Assembly: GCA_018064905.1 (NCBI GenBank)
Contig: JAGHUJ010000005.1
Coordinates: 1 to 59,662 of the forward strand
Length of the DNA: 59,662 nucleotides
Direction of reading: 5' to 3'
DNA from: Candidatus Treponema equifaecale
GTDB lineage: Bacteria > Spirochaetota > Spirochaetia > Treponematales > Treponemataceae
Each line of letters opens with the position of its first letter. Position 1 is the stretch's first letter. Below the pieces are notes generated by a model. That model saw nothing but the letters and a program-made list of their open reading frames with translations. It did no database searches and was not told the DNA's origin. The position numbers and the translations under genes were made by a program. Shown one piece after another: positions 44,178-53,598 of this stretch.

Positions 44178-45161
44178 ATGAAAGTTTTGGTTATTGGTGG
44201 AGCAGGTTACATTGGCTCACATGTTGTAAAAGAATTGATGAAAAACGGCCACAAGGTTACAGTTTTTGACAACCTTTCTTCAGGACTCAGACAGAACCTC
44301 TTTGCAGAAAACGAATTTATTTATGGAAATATTTTGATTGAACATGACTTGAATGCGGCATTTGAAAAGGGATTTGATGCATTCATCCATCTGGCAGCAT
44401 TCAAGGCGGCCGGTGAATCAATGATTGACCCTGAAAAATATTCCGTAAACAATCTCACTGGTACAATCAACATCATGAATGCGGCCCTCAAGCACGGCTG
44501 TAAATACATGGTTTTCAGTTCAAGTGCTGCAACTTTTGGTGAACCTCAGTACCTTCCAATCGACGAAAAACATCCGCAGAAACCTGAAAATTACTACGGC
44601 TTCACAAAGCTTGAAATTGAAAAAATCATGGCATGGTATGATCAGCTTCGTGGACTTAAATATGCAGCCCTCCGTTACTTTAATGCGGCTGGTTACGATG
44701 TTGAAGGCTTCCCTTGCGGACTTGAACAGAATCCGGCAAACCTTCTGCCAGTAATTATGGAAACAGCCTGCGGAATGCGTGCAAAAATGAAGGTTTTTGG
44801 AACTGACTATGACACCCGCGACGGAACCTGTATTCGTGATTATGTTCATGTAACAGACCTTGCAACAGCACATGTAAAGGCACTTGATTACATTTCAAAA
44901 AACAACGAAAGCCTTTGCGTAAATCTTGGAAGCGAAACTGGTGTAACAGTAAAAGAAATGCTTGATGAAGCAAGAAAAATCACGGGCAAGGAAATTCCTG
45001 CTGATTTTGTAGAACGCCGTCCCGGTGACCCTGCAACCTTGTACGCAACTTCAGCTTATGCAAGAGAAAAACTCAACTGGACTCCAAAATATTCAGACGT
45101 TCACACTTTGCTCGAATCAACCTGGAACGCATACCTCAAGAATGGAAAACTGGTGAAGTAA
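44178..45161 (+). CDS. galE: UDP-glucose 4-epimerase
   Basis: 327 aa. Short-chain dehydrogenase fold of the extended class: NAD-binding GGAGYIGSHVVKEL (about 7-20), catalytic YYGFTKLEIEK (about 138-148; YxxxK), then ALRYFNAAGYD and the C-terminal GDPATLYATSAYAREKLNW. It interconverts UDP-glucose and UDP-galactose for galactose use and surface polysaccharide precursors. It stands alone between repeat-rich gaps, with GGAG about ten bases upstream of the ATG. Confidence 0.92.
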   Translation: MKVLVIGGAGYIGSHVVKELMKNGHKVTVFDNLSSGLRQNLFAENEFIYGNILIEHDLNAAFEKGFDAFIHLAAFKAAGESMIDPEKYSVNNLTGTINIMNAALKHGCKYMVFSSSAATFGEPQYLPIDEKHPQKPENYYGFTKLEIEKIMAWYDQLRGLKYAALRYFNAAGYDVEGFPCGLEQNPANLLPVIMETACGMRAKMKVFGTDYDTRDGTCIRDYVHVTDLATAHVKALDYISKNNESLCVNLGSETGVTVKEMLDEARKITGKEIPADFVERRPGDPATLYATSAYAREKLNWTPKYSDVHTLLESTWNAYLKNGKLVK

Positions 45162-45356
45162 TTAGGAAGTAGGAATGAGGAATTAGGAGGTGAGGGGAAA
45201 AGCCTTTCCCCTAGTCGCAGCCAGTAAACTGTCTGCATCCATACCCCATTCTCCTAGGGGCTCGCGCCCCTAAGACCCCCAGTAGAAAATTCAACTTGCA
45301 ACCTTGAAATTGCGTAGCAATTTCGAATCCGCGTGGCAATAAAAAAGGAAGAATCT
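45162..45356. other. repeat-rich intergenic gap
   Basis: No gene. GGAATTAGGA-type simple repeats (45163-45192) come first. A hairpin GGGGAAA/TTTCCCC with loop AGCC (45194-45211) is the likely galE end structure. A G/C-rich stem CTAGGGGC/GCCCCTAA around 45254-45273 follows, and TTGCGTAGCAATTTCG near 45311 is a short palindrome. The M20 peptidase Shine-Dalgarno AAAGGAAG lies at about 45344. Confidence 0.5.
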
Positions 45357-46616
45357 ATGTCTTTTGATAAACTTAAAAATTACCTTAACCTGAACGAAAC
45401 CCGATCTTCCATGATTGAACTTCAGACTTTACTTACTTCAATTCCTGCCATGGCTCCTGAAAGCGGTGGTGACGGCGAAATTGAAAAATGTCACGCACTG
45501 GAACAGTGGCTCTTGAAGAATGGATTCATTGTTGAGATGTTCCATAGAATTGATGCACAGGACAAAAGGGTTCATTCTACAATCAGGCCAAATTTAATCG
45601 TAACGATTCCTGGAAAGTCTTACCATTTGGGTGACGAAAACGATTTTTCAGTTTGGGTAATGGCTCACCTTGATGTTGTTCCTCCCGGAGACCTGAAAAT
45701 GTGGGATTCTGATCCGTGGAAAGTTGTTTACGATGAAAAAACTGACAAACTCATCGGCCGCGGTGTGGAAGACAATCAGCAGGGACTGGTCAGCGGTGTT
45801 TTTGCGGCTCTTTCTTTTCTAAAAAATAACGAGACTCCAAAGCATACAATAAAGCTGCTTTTTATGGCAGATGAAGAGTTCGGTTCTGAATATGGAATCA
45901 AGTTCCTTTTGCGTGAGCACCGTGAAATTTTTGGTGAAAAAGACTTGATTCTGATTCCAGACGGCGGCGATCCAAAAGGTGAAACCATTGAGATTGCTGA
46001 AAAGAACATTCTGTGGCTTCGGCTTCATACAAAAGGTTTGCAGAGCCACGGTTCAATGCCGGATAAGGGAAAAAATGCTCATCTTGCTGCAGCTGCACTG
46101 GCTTTGAGCCTGAACAATCTGGAAAATGTTTTTTCAGAAAGGGACGAATTGTTCACTCCAAGCTGGTCCACATTCCAGCCTACAAAATCAGAAAGCAATG
46201 TTCAGACTGTGAACATTATTCCAGGCGACGATGTTTTCTACATGGACTGCCGAATTTTACCAAGATATACGCTGGATCAGGTTCGTGCAGAAGTGAAAAA
46301 ACGGGTTGAAGAAGTTGAAGCAAAATATGGCGTAAAAATTGAAGTAAGTGAACCACAGGCCCAGCAGTCACCTGCAACACCAATGGAAGCTCCAGTTGTT
46401 CAGAAACTTGCCGCAGCAATAAAAAAAGCCCACGGTTTTGAAGCCAAGCCAATCGGAATTGGTGGCGGCACCGTAGGCGCTGAACTCAGAAACTGCGGCT
46501 TTAACGCTGCTATCTGGTCAACAATGGATGAAGTCTGCCATCAGCCAAATGAATACTGCTATGTCCGCAACATCATAGCCGACGCAGAAACATTGTGTGC
46601 GATGCTAAGTGATTAG
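45357..46616 (+). CDS. M20-family dipeptidase
   Basis: 419 aa from the ATG at 45357 (AAGGAAG upstream; the frame is open back to 45333 without a better start). Metal-site motifs: VWVMAHLDVVPPG (about 97-109; His and the Asp two on), LIGRGVEDNQQGLVSG (bridging Asp) and LLFMADEEFGSEYG (general-base Glu-Glu). A dimerisation domain (about 225-340) follows, and IGGGTVGAELR and a C-terminal His (EVCHQP) complete the site. Family members of this length (Sapep/PepV type) cleave dipeptides in the cytoplasm. Confidence 0.88.
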   Translation: MSFDKLKNYLNLNETRSSMIELQTLLTSIPAMAPESGGDGEIEKCHALEQWLLKNGFIVEMFHRIDAQDKRVHSTIRPNLIVTIPGKSYHLGDENDFSVWVMAHLDVVPPGDLKMWDSDPWKVVYDEKTDKLIGRGVEDNQQGLVSGVFAALSFLKNNETPKHTIKLLFMADEEFGSEYGIKFLLREHREIFGEKDLILIPDGGDPKGETIEIAEKNILWLRLHTKGLQSHGSMPDKGKNAHLAAAALALSLNNLENVFSERDELFTPSWSTFQPTKSESNVQTVNIIPGDDVFYMDCRILPRYTLDQVRAEVKKRVEEVEAKYGVKIEVSEPQAQQSPATPMEAPVVQKLAAAIKKAHGFEAKPIGIGGGTVGAELRNCGFNAAIWSTMDEVCHQPNEYCYVRNIIADAETLCAMLSD

Positions 46617-46636
46617 AAGTATAAATCACTAAATAC

Positions 46637-46741
46637 AAAAAAAGCCCTGCGCTCTCGCCGGAAACCTGCCAAAAACATCGCGGTGCAACAAGTTGCAGGC
46701 GATTTTTTGTCAGAACTCCGGCTACGCTCCGGGCTTTTTTT
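46637..46741. terminator. bidirectional terminator with long multi-stem hairpin
   Basis: AAAAAAAGCCC (46637-46647) pairs with GGGCTTTTTTT (46731-46741), with further nested stems GCCGGA/TCCGGC, ATCGC/GCGAT and TGCAAC/GTTGCA inside. The A- and T-tracts on either side make it work in both directions. It lies between the convergent M20 peptidase and mraY genes. Confidence 0.7.
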
Positions 46742-46774
46742 ACTTGCATTAACAAATAATATTTCTAAGCACTT

Positions 46775-47845
46775 CTATCTAACCTTAAACAAAATTCCCA
46801 AAACTGCGACTGTAATCAACAACTGCAGCAGCAAGAACTTGATCAGAACCTGTGTTGGGCTCCAGCCGTGATTTTTTCTCATGTGGTCGTGCAGTGGAAA
46901 ACGAACATTTGTAAAGATTGAAATGTGGCAGAATCTCTTCAGGAAAACCTTCAAAAGTCCCAGGCCGCCGTTCACAAAAATCAGGGAAGAAGTTGCAAGA
47001 ATCATGAATGGATTTCCGCTGATCATAACCATAACACCAATGTAAAATCCCAAAGCACGGCTTCCTGCGTCTCCCATCAGAACCTGACTAGGAAATGCGT
47101 TGTGCCACAAATATCCCATCAAAACACCAGAAAGTGCAAAAGTCATTACAGCCCAGCTGGCACCGTCTTCAATATGTGGAACCAGAAGATATGCAGCAAT
47201 GTCTTTGTGTCCAAGAATAAAGTAAAAAGCAACTCCAAGAGTCAAAAGGGCAACAAGAACCAAAGTTGAACTCAAACCGTCCACACCATCAGTACAGTTT
47301 GTAGTATTGATGGAAGCCCAGATCATTATTGTAGAAATAATGCAGAAAAGCCATGGAGCAACAGCAATTTTGTTTGAAAAAAATGGAAGCCAGAAATAAA
47401 TTTTTCCGTCATTCGAACCGTGAAGCAGATAGAAGCAAATTAAAACAGATGCAACGATGCTGATAAAAAGATCAAGAAGAGCCTTTCTGTATTCGCCCCA
47501 GCTGTTGATACTGTGGTCGTCAAGATAACCTGTAAGCATCATAAGCCAGGTCAGAATCAAAATTGAAGTCTTGATCCAGTCCAGTGGAACAAAAATCAAA
47601 CTTAAAATTACGAAGGTAGAAACCCACACAACTCCGGCACCAGTCGGTTTTCCTTTTGCGGCTTCAGCATTGATTGTGAATTCCCGTCCACGATCATGAG
47701 GAAGCTTGTCATAAAAAGAAGGAAGTGCGTATCTGATGATTAAAAATCCAGAATACATTGCAAGGGCAATAAGCACTGTGTAAGACTGCAGCAATCGTGC
47801 AGGACCAAAATATTGATTTAAAATTCCACCAAGTAAATAAAGCAT
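46775..47845 (-). CDS. mraY: phospho-N-acetylmuramoyl-pentapeptide transferase MraY
   Basis: 356 aa, about ten membrane helices. Family signatures: KGKPTGAGVVWV (about 65-76), the catalytic-site GYLDDHS (about 105-111), TNCTDGVDGLSSTLV (about 186-200), MGDAGSRALGFYIG (about 257-270) and the histidine motif PLHDHMRKNHGW (about 315-326). It transfers phospho-MurNAc-pentapeptide to undecaprenyl phosphate, making lipid I. It is not in a mur cluster here. GATAAT (47857-47852) ends exactly 6 nt before the ATG and no Shine-Dalgarno is seen, suggesting a leaderless mRNA. Confidence 0.92.
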   Translation of the reverse strand: MLYLLGGILNQYFGPARLLQSYTVLIALAMYSGFLIIRYALPSFYDKLPHDRGREFTINAEAAKGKPTGAGVVWVSTFVILSLIFVPLDWIKTSILILTWLMMLTGYLDDHSINSWGEYRKALLDLFISIVASVLICFYLLHGSNDGKIYFWLPFFSNKIAVAPWLFCIISTIMIWASINTTNCTDGVDGLSSTLVLVALLTLGVAFYFILGHKDIAAYLLVPHIEDGASWAVMTFALSGVLMGYLWHNAFPSQVLMGDAGSRALGFYIGVMVMISGNPFMILATSSLIFVNGGLGLLKVFLKRFCHISIFTNVRFPLHDHMRKNHGWSPTQVLIKFLLLQLLITVAVLGILFKVR

Positions 47846-47889
47846 ACTTTCATTATCGGAAGGTAGAACTAAATGTTTATTAAAAGAAA

Positions 47890-49536
47890 CTAAATCACAT
47901 TTGGAACAGATTCTGTTTTATCTTCTTTTATATAGAGATATTTGAATGGATGAATGTCCAAAGCGTTCACGAACCAGCCACCCACATTGTTCAAATTCAC
48001 AGCATGAAGAGAAATTGAGTGGGAAACAGGAAGAATCACGCCTTCATCAAGCAAAAGCTGTTCAGCCTGAGACAGAAGCTTGTAGTGCTCCATGTTGTCC
48101 GTTGTATTTGAGGCTTCTTCCAGCAGCTTGTTGAATTTTTCACTGTTCCATTTTGTCTGGTTCAATGTGGAATTTCCGCGAAAAAGTTCAAGGAATGCCA
48201 GTGGATCTGCAAAGTCCCCAATCCAGGAATAGGTGAACAAATCTGCGTTCCAGCCAGGAATTGAATCTATGTAGCGGTCTTCAGGTGTGGTCTGAATCTT
48301 AAGCTCTACTCCCAGTGGTTCCCAGGCTTCCTTCAACAATTCTGCCTGCTTCTGCTGTCTTTCTGAAGTCATGGAAACACCAAAAGTAATGGAAATTTTT
48401 TCGTTTTCTGTATAGCCCAGAGCCTTTCTTGCATCCTTCATCATTTCCAGAGCATCTTCAGGAGAAGTGTCTGTCAAACCTTCCACTGCAGGATATCCGG
48501 CCAAAGGGTAGATCAGTGTTGTGGCCTGAACCAGCGACTGTTTTCTCAATGCTGACCAAGGCACAGCTGATAAAAGTGCATTTCTGAATTCGGCATTGTT
48601 CCAGGGCCTGTTCTTGCAGCTGAAGAAAAGATATTCAGTTCCAAAAATTGCTGAAATCCGAACTGCATTTTTGTTGATAAGTTTTGCAGTGTCCACCATT
48701 CCAGAAACCCAGTCTGTTCTGCCGGTGTTGAAAATCCAGGCATTTTCTGAAATATCGCTGGAGCTGCTGATTGTGATTTGTGGCAGGTGTACATTTTTTT
48801 CGTCCCAATATTCAGGATTTTTTTCCAAAACAAGGGAAGCTTCTGTTCGTTCCTTGATTTTAAATGCACCGCTGAAGGCTTCTTCTCCGCCTGCTGTTCT
48901 GCATACTGAAAAAGCGTGGTGGCATAGGATTTTTGAAAGGTGTGCTGTTGGTGTTCTCAATGAAACAACAAGGGTTTTGTCATCTCTTGCAGAAATTCCC
49001 ACATCGCTTTCTGAACATTTTCCGTTTCTGAAATCCTCAGCATTTTTGATGCAGTCCAGAAGAGAAGCGTATGGGGCCCCCTGATTTTTCAAAAGTTCAA
49101 TCCAGCAGTTTCTTACAGTAAAGGCGTTGATAGCTTCACCGTTGCTGAATTTTGCATCTTCACGGATTGTAAATGTCCATCTTTTTTTATCTCTGGAAAT
49201 TTTGAATGATTTTGCGATGGCAGGAACTGGATCTAAGGTTTTAGGGTGATATGAAAAAAGTCCTTCGTAAAGGCTGTCTAGAATCTGTGCTTCACTGGAA
49301 TAGGCTGCAGTGTGAGGATCCAGATTCCAGTTCTGGGATGCCATCTGAATATTAAAGTTGCGCTGCAGTGACTGATCCACTCCATTTTCTTTGTTTTCAT
49401 CTGCTTCCAAATCCACAATCTGATCAACGGATTCAGGTGTGTCCAGGTTCAAAGTTTCGTCTTCGCCTTCCATTTCCTGGGCAAAACAGAAATTCAGGAT
49501 AAAAACGGCACCTAGCATCGCAATTATTTTTTTCAT
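47890..49536 (-). CDS. oligopeptide ABC transporter substrate-binding protein
   Basis: 548 aa from the ATG at 49536. The start at TTG 49545 is too close to AAAGGA to use it. Signal peptide KKIIAMLGAVFILNFCFAQ; cleavage after FA or, less surely, lipidation at Cys. Family 5 solute-binding features: NWNLDPHTAAYSSEAQILDSLYEGLFSYHPKTLDPVPAIAKSFKISRDKKRWTFTIREDAKFSNGEAI (about 70-140) and GWNADLFTYSWIGDFADPLAFLELF (about 425-450). It binds oligopeptides or similar ligands in the periplasm. No permease or ATPase genes are adjacent, so it must work with components encoded elsewhere. The next gene on the strand is 19 bp upstream. Confidence 0.88.
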   Translation of the reverse strand: MKKIIAMLGAVFILNFCFAQEMEGEDETLNLDTPESVDQIVDLEADENKENGVDQSLQRNFNIQMASQNWNLDPHTAAYSSEAQILDSLYEGLFSYHPKTLDPVPAIAKSFKISRDKKRWTFTIREDAKFSNGEAINAFTVRNCWIELLKNQGAPYASLLDCIKNAEDFRNGKCSESDVGISARDDKTLVVSLRTPTAHLSKILCHHAFSVCRTAGGEEAFSGAFKIKERTEASLVLEKNPEYWDEKNVHLPQITISSSSDISENAWIFNTGRTDWVSGMVDTAKLINKNAVRISAIFGTEYLFFSCKNRPWNNAEFRNALLSAVPWSALRKQSLVQATTLIYPLAGYPAVEGLTDTSPEDALEMMKDARKALGYTENEKISITFGVSMTSERQQKQAELLKEAWEPLGVELKIQTTPEDRYIDSIPGWNADLFTYSWIGDFADPLAFLELFRGNSTLNQTKWNSEKFNKLLEEASNTTDNMEHYKLLSQAEQLLLDEGVILPVSHSISLHAVNLNNVGGWFVNALDIHPFKYLYIKEDKTESVPNVI

Positions 49537-49555
49537 CTTTAGCAAATGTCCTTTT

Positions 49556-50968
49556 TTACTGGGTGATTCCCAATTTTTTCATCTGGGCTTCTTCCTCAAC
49601 GTATGCAGTGTATTCTGCACGGTGCTGATTTGCCTTTACAATAGAATTTTTCAGCGTTGTAAGGTCGATTTTAAGTCCCTTGATTTTGGATTTGTTTTCC
49701 TGACTTGCTGCAGCTTTAAAGAATTCATCCATTGCATTGAGCAAAGTGAGCATCTTGTTGCATTCAGCAATCTGTGCAGAAACAAATTCAAGAATCTTTT
49801 CTTCAGGAAGCGCATAAACCTTCTGATAGCCGGCTGAATTTTTCTGACCTGCCGCTGTGTATCGTCTTGCTTTTGTTGCAATGTCGTTCACAAACTGATG
49901 ATAATTGATTCTTTCATTTCTCTTTGAGCCGGTGTGTGGATCAACGATTGTGATAGTGTAGAAGAGAGGTTTTTCCTGAATGCCAAATGCCTTTCTGAAA
50001 GCCCTCTTCAATTTGTCCATAAAGGAGTTGTGTTCGCTTTCAAGAACATCATGGTTTTCCTGAAGTTTCTGAGCAATCTGCATAAGCTGAGGTGGAGTTG
50101 CTCCAAGAACCAGAATTGCATCCATCAGCATTGCCTTAGTGTCAACTTTTGTTTCTTTCTTTGACTCTTTCTTTACTTCAATATTGAGCTTCGCAAGAAC
50201 TCCCTGCTGAAGACTTGCTTTGTTGCCGGCGTGGTCTTCCTGAACAATTTCATCGATAAGCTCATTGTAGAAAGGAACCTTTCCCATTCCAGAAGAAAAG
50301 TTTTTTCTGATCATGGCAAGTTCGCTGGCTGGAGATTCTGCAGCTTTTGCAGCGTCATAACCTGGAGCCATGCAGACACATTTTCTTACCTGTCCCTTGT
50401 AGTACTCCTTCTGAAATTCAGAAAAATCTTTAAGCTGGGAAATGATGTCTGTCTGAGCATGTGAAGCCTTTGAAAGACTGTCATTGATCATGCTGGCAGT
50501 GAGGGCATCTGAATTTTGTCTTGCATCAAAGATAATTGTTGCAAGTACACGGGTGTTGATTCGGTTGTTGTTTACAGAAAATGAATTCCACAGAATTGAG
50601 TTTGCAAGATCCACCAGTTTTTTGATGTTTTGCAAGGTGATATGTTCAACAGAAAATTTGTAATAGTTGCAGAGGAAGTCCAGAACGCTCTCATAGTCAG
50701 AAAAACGCTGTCCCATGATAACTGAGCGTTCATTTTCGATGAACTGGGCGCTTTCTGGAGACGTAATATCTGAAATTTTCTTTTCCAGTTTGTACGGATC
50801 CGGCGTAATCACCGATTTTTTGAGAAGAAAGTCATAGAGTGTTTTTACGCAGGTGTGAAGAAGTCTGAAATTATCCAGAATTTCAGGAAGTCCTTCAGAG
50901 TCGTACCATTCTGCCTTTGACTGCAATGCCGGCAAAAGCTGTTCTGTGAAATTGCTATTATTTTCCAT
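49556..50968 (-). CDS. conserved-looking hypothetical protein, helical
   Basis: 470 aa from the ATG at 50968 (MENNSNFTEQLL). Longer readings to 51028 start with a spurious hydrophobic stretch. No family is recognised. The protein is soluble and mostly alpha-helical, rich in Lys, Glu, Asn and Gln, with a Lys-rich segment LNIEVKKESKKETKVDTKAMLMDAILVLG in the middle and helical ends. There are no signal peptide, membrane segments, Walker motifs or catalytic signatures. It probably forms an operon with the substrate-binding protein gene 19 bp downstream. A lineage-specific treponemal protein is the best guess. Confidence 0.7.
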   Translation of the reverse strand: MENNSNFTEQLLPALQSKAEWYDSEGLPEILDNFRLLHTCVKTLYDFLLKKSVITPDPYKLEKKISDITSPESAQFIENERSVIMGQRFSDYESVLDFLCNYYKFSVEHITLQNIKKLVDLANSILWNSFSVNNNRINTRVLATIIFDARQNSDALTASMINDSLSKASHAQTDIISQLKDFSEFQKEYYKGQVRKCVCMAPGYDAAKAAESPASELAMIRKNFSSGMGKVPFYNELIDEIVQEDHAGNKASLQQGVLAKLNIEVKKESKKETKVDTKAMLMDAILVLGATPPQLMQIAQKLQENHDVLESEHNSFMDKLKRAFRKAFGIQEKPLFYTITIVDPHTGSKRNERINYHQFVNDIATKARRYTAAGQKNSAGYQKVYALPEEKILEFVSAQIAECNKMLTLLNAMDEFFKAAASQENKSKIKGLKIDLTTLKNSIVKANQHRAEYTAYVEEEAQMKKLGITQ

Positions 50969-51113
50969 ATCGTTAAGATTATCGGCAAATAAGGCCATTA
51001 AGTTTAATAGAATAATATAGAAGGGCAAACCCCAGTGGGTGACTTCACAATTGAAAACTTCAATAAAATTTTGTATTCTATAAAGACTTATTTATTTTAA
51101 GAAGGGTATTTTT

Positions 51114-52868
51114 ATGGCAGAAAATGAAAAATTACAGATCGTACGCCATTCATGCGCACATGTTATGGCCGAAGCAATCAAAAATCTTTTTCCAGGAACT
51201 AAAATCGCAATCGGTCCTGCTATCGACAACGGTTTTTACTACGATTTTGACTTTCCAACCGACCATAAAATCACCGAAGCTGACTTTCCAGCTGTAGAAA
51301 AGGAAATGCGTAAAATTCTTGCATCTGGCGCTGAATTTGTTCGTAAAGAAGTTTCTAAAGAAGAAGCCCTCAAGATTTTTGCTGATGAACCATACAAGGT
51401 TGAACTTATCAATGACTTGCCTGCTGATGCAGTAATCTCAACATACGAACAGGACGGCTACCTTGATCTTTGCCGTGGTCCACATGTTGCAACTACAAAA
51501 GAAATCAACGGTCAGGCATTTAAATTGGACAAGCTTGCCGGTGCTTACTGGCGCGGCGACTCTGACCGTCCAATGCTTACTCGTGTTTATGCACTTTGTT
51601 TTGAAAAGCCAAATGATCTTAAAGACTATCTTAAAATGATTGAAGAAGCTGAAAAGCGTGACCACCGTAAGCTTGGAATTGAAATGGATCTTTTCCATCT
51701 TGATCCAGAAAACCCTGGTCAGACTTACTGGCATCCAAACGGATGGACTATTTATACAACAATGCAGGATTACATGCGCAAAATGGTTCGCCGCGACGGT
51801 TACCAGGAAGTTAATACTCCTGCAATCATGCCACGCACTCTCTGGGAACGCTCTGGTCACTGGGGACACTATCAGAAAAACATGTTCATTACTGAATCTG
51901 AAAAGCGTCTCTTTGCCATTAAGCCAATGAACTGTCCTGGTGCTTTGGAAATCTTCAAGAGCCGCCAGAGATCTTATAAAGATTTGCCACTTCGTCTTGC
52001 TGAATTTGGTCACGATACCCGCAACGAACCTTCTGGAACTTTGCATGGTGTAATGCGTGTTCGTGGCTTCGTTCAGGATGATGCACATATTCTTTGTACT
52101 GAAGAGCAGGTTTGTTCAGAAGTTGCAAAATTCTGTAAGCTTCTCAAGAATGTTTACCACGCATTCGGTTTTGATGAGCTTGTTGTTAAATTCTCTACAA
52201 TGCCTGAAGATCACGTTGGTGATTTGGCAACTTGGGAAAGAGCTGAAAAGGCTTTGTCTGATGCTTGTCACGAAGCAGGTCTTGAATATGAAATCCAGCC
52301 GGGAGAAGGTGCTTTCTACGGTCCAAAACTTGAATTCAAGCTTTACGACTGTCTTGGCCGTGAATGGCAGTGTGGTACAATTCAGGCTGACTTCCAGCTT
52401 CCATCTGCTGAACGCCTTGATGCAACTTACATTGGTGCAGACAACCAGAAGCATCATCCTGTAATGCTTCACCGCGCAATTCTCGGTTCATTCGAACGCT
52501 TCCTTGGTATTCTCATTGAAAACTTTGCCGGAGCTTTCCCAACATGGCTTGCTTTTGAACAGGCTGCTGTTGTTCCTGTTACAAATGAATTTGATGACTA
52601 TGCAAAAGAAGTTCAGGAAGCTTTGGTTGGAGCTGACATCCGTGCAAATGCTTACCTTTCTTCTGACAACATGCGTACAAAAATCAAGACAATCACAAAG
52701 GAACACAAAACTCCTTATATTTTGATTGTTGGTGAAAACGAAAAGAAAGAAAAAACAGTTTCAGTTCGCTTCCGCCAGAGTTCAGGCCTTGAACAGAAGA
52801 CAATGAAGCTTGAAGAATTCATCGCATACGTTCAGGACAAAGTAAACAACCACGTTGTTGGTATTTAA
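51114..52868 (+). CDS. thrS: threonyl-tRNA synthetase lacking TGS domain
   Basis: 584 aa against 642 in E. coli. The N-terminal TGS domain is missing and the protein starts at the editing domain ([12 protein letters not shown], the HxxxH metal site, about 11-22; LCRGPHV at about 118). The class II catalytic core has motif 2 [33 protein letters not shown] (about 296-328) and motif 3 ([20 protein letters not shown], about 450-469). The C-terminal anticodon-binding domain is at about 485-580. It charges tRNA-Thr; a tRNA-Thr gene lies 2.4 kb downstream. Shine-Dalgarno AAGAAGGG, and the promoter -10 TATAAA is about 40 bp upstream. Confidence 0.95.
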   Translation: MAENEKLQIVRHSCAHVMAEAIKNLFPGTKIAIGPAIDNGFYYDFDFPTDHKITEADFPAVEKEMRKILASGAEFVRKEVSKEEALKIFADEPYKVELINDLPADAVISTYEQDGYLDLCRGPHVATTKEINGQAFKLDKLAGAYWRGDSDRPMLTRVYALCFEKPNDLKDYLKMIEEAEKRDHRKLGIEMDLFHLDPENPGQTYWHPNGWTIYTTMQDYMRKMVRRDGYQEVNTPAIMPRTLWERSGHWGHYQKNMFITESEKRLFAIKPMNCPGALEIFKSRQRSYKDLPLRLAEFGHDTRNEPSGTLHGVMRVRGFVQDDAHILCTEEQVCSEVAKFCKLLKNVYHAFGFDELVVKFSTMPEDHVGDLATWERAEKALSDACHEAGLEYEIQPGEGAFYGPKLEFKLYDCLGREWQCGTIQADFQLPSAERLDATYIGADNQKHHPVMLHRAILGSFERFLGILIENFAGAFPTWLAFEQAAVVPVTNEFDDYAKEVQEALVGADIRANAYLSSDNMRTKIKTITKEHKTPYILIVGENEKKEKTVSVRFRQSSGLEQKTMKLEEFIAYVQDKVNNHVVGI

Positions 52869-52885
52869 GTAAAAAAAAACAATAG

Positions 52886-52917
52886 TGCCTGCCATTTTTT
52901 TGGCAGGCATTTTTTTG
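52886..52917 (+). terminator. thrS intrinsic terminator
   Basis: Perfect 9-bp stem TGCCTGCCA (52886-52894) / TGGCAGGCA (52901-52909) with a T6 loop and a following run of seven T. Confidence 0.9.
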
Positions 52918-52950
52918 TTCATATAGCCTAAAGGTAAAAGAGGTCTGATT

Positions 52951-53505
52951 ATGATTTTACATATCAACTGCTGTACAAGAAAAGAATCCAGGACTAAAAG
53001 ACTTGCGAATGCATTGCTTGAAAAACTTAACGGCGAAGTAGAGGAAGTGAATCTCTATCAGCAGAACTTGTCTCCAATGACAGAGGATAAGCTGTTCAGA
53101 CGCTCTGAACTTTCTCAAAAGAAGGCATTTTCAGATGATATTTTTAAGTTTGCCCGTCAGTTTGCTCAGGCTGATACAATCGTAGTTTCGGTTCCTTTCT
53201 GGGATTTGTCTTTTCCTGCTGTGCTAAAGCTTTATGTTGAAAACATTTATGTGACGGGACTTGTAACTGAATATGACAAAAACGGGAATCCACATGGACT
53301 TTGCAAGGCTAAGAAACTGTATTATGTTGCAACTGCAGGGGGTGCATTTAATCCAAAATACTCGTTTGAATATTTGAAAGACCTTGCCCAGAATTATTTT
53401 GGAATCAAAGACGTTGAGCTTATCGCTGCAGAAAAGCTTGATATTGAGGGAATGGATTCAGAGAAAATTCTGGAAGCGACAATTGCAGAAATAAAAGCCA
53501 ACTAA
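52951..53505 (+). CDS. FMN-dependent NADH azoreductase / quinone reductase-like
   Basis: 184 aa. Flavodoxin-like fold: N-terminal FMN-phosphate loop HINCCTRKESRTKRLANALLEKL (about 4-26), then VVSVPFWDLSFPAVLKLYVENIYVTG (about 70-95), which matches the azoreductase 'P.yn..iPa.LK.wiD.i...g', and LYYVATAGGAFN (about 120). It reduces quinones or azo compounds with NAD(P)H. The last codons (IKAN, stop) lie inside a 35-bp copy of a tRNA-Thr 3' end (53493-53527), so its C-terminus may have been replaced when that sequence arrived. GAGG Shine-Dalgarno seven bases before the ATG. Confidence 0.85.
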   Translation: MILHINCCTRKESRTKRLANALLEKLNGEVEEVNLYQQNLSPMTEDKLFRRSELSQKKAFSDDIFKFARQFAQADTIVVSVPFWDLSFPAVLKLYVENIYVTGLVTEYDKNGNPHGLCKAKKLYYVATAGGAFNPKYSFEYLKDLAQNYFGIKDVELIAAEKLDIEGMDSEKILEATIAEIKAN

Positions 53506-53527
53506 CGGACTTGAACCGTTGACCTGC
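53493..53527 (-). repeat. tRNA-Thr 3'-end copy A
   Basis: 35 bp identical at 34 positions to 54996-55030. It shares the T-arm and acceptor 3' half of the intact tRNA-Thr at 55267. It contains the stop codon of the azoreductase gene. With the copy at 54996 it brackets the AAA-DUF234 gene. Confidence 0.8.
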
Positions 53528-53547
53528 AAGGTCCTTTAAGGTTACAA

Positions 53548-53586
53548 TTTACTCGAATATAACCGACTCGATTTTATCCGAGTAAA
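53548..53586 (+). promoter_or_regulatory. repeat operator upstream of the AAA-DUF234 gene
   Basis: Two 15-bp direct repeats, ACTCGAATATAACCG (53551-53565) and ACTCGATTTTATCCG (53566-53580), abut. TTTACTCG (53548-53555) and CGAGTAAA (53579-53586) form an inverted repeat around them. The gene's AAAGG Shine-Dalgarno and ATG follow directly. The site looks like a regulator-binding region, perhaps autoregulatory. Confidence 0.5.
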
Positions 53587-53598
53587 AAGGCAGTTTTT

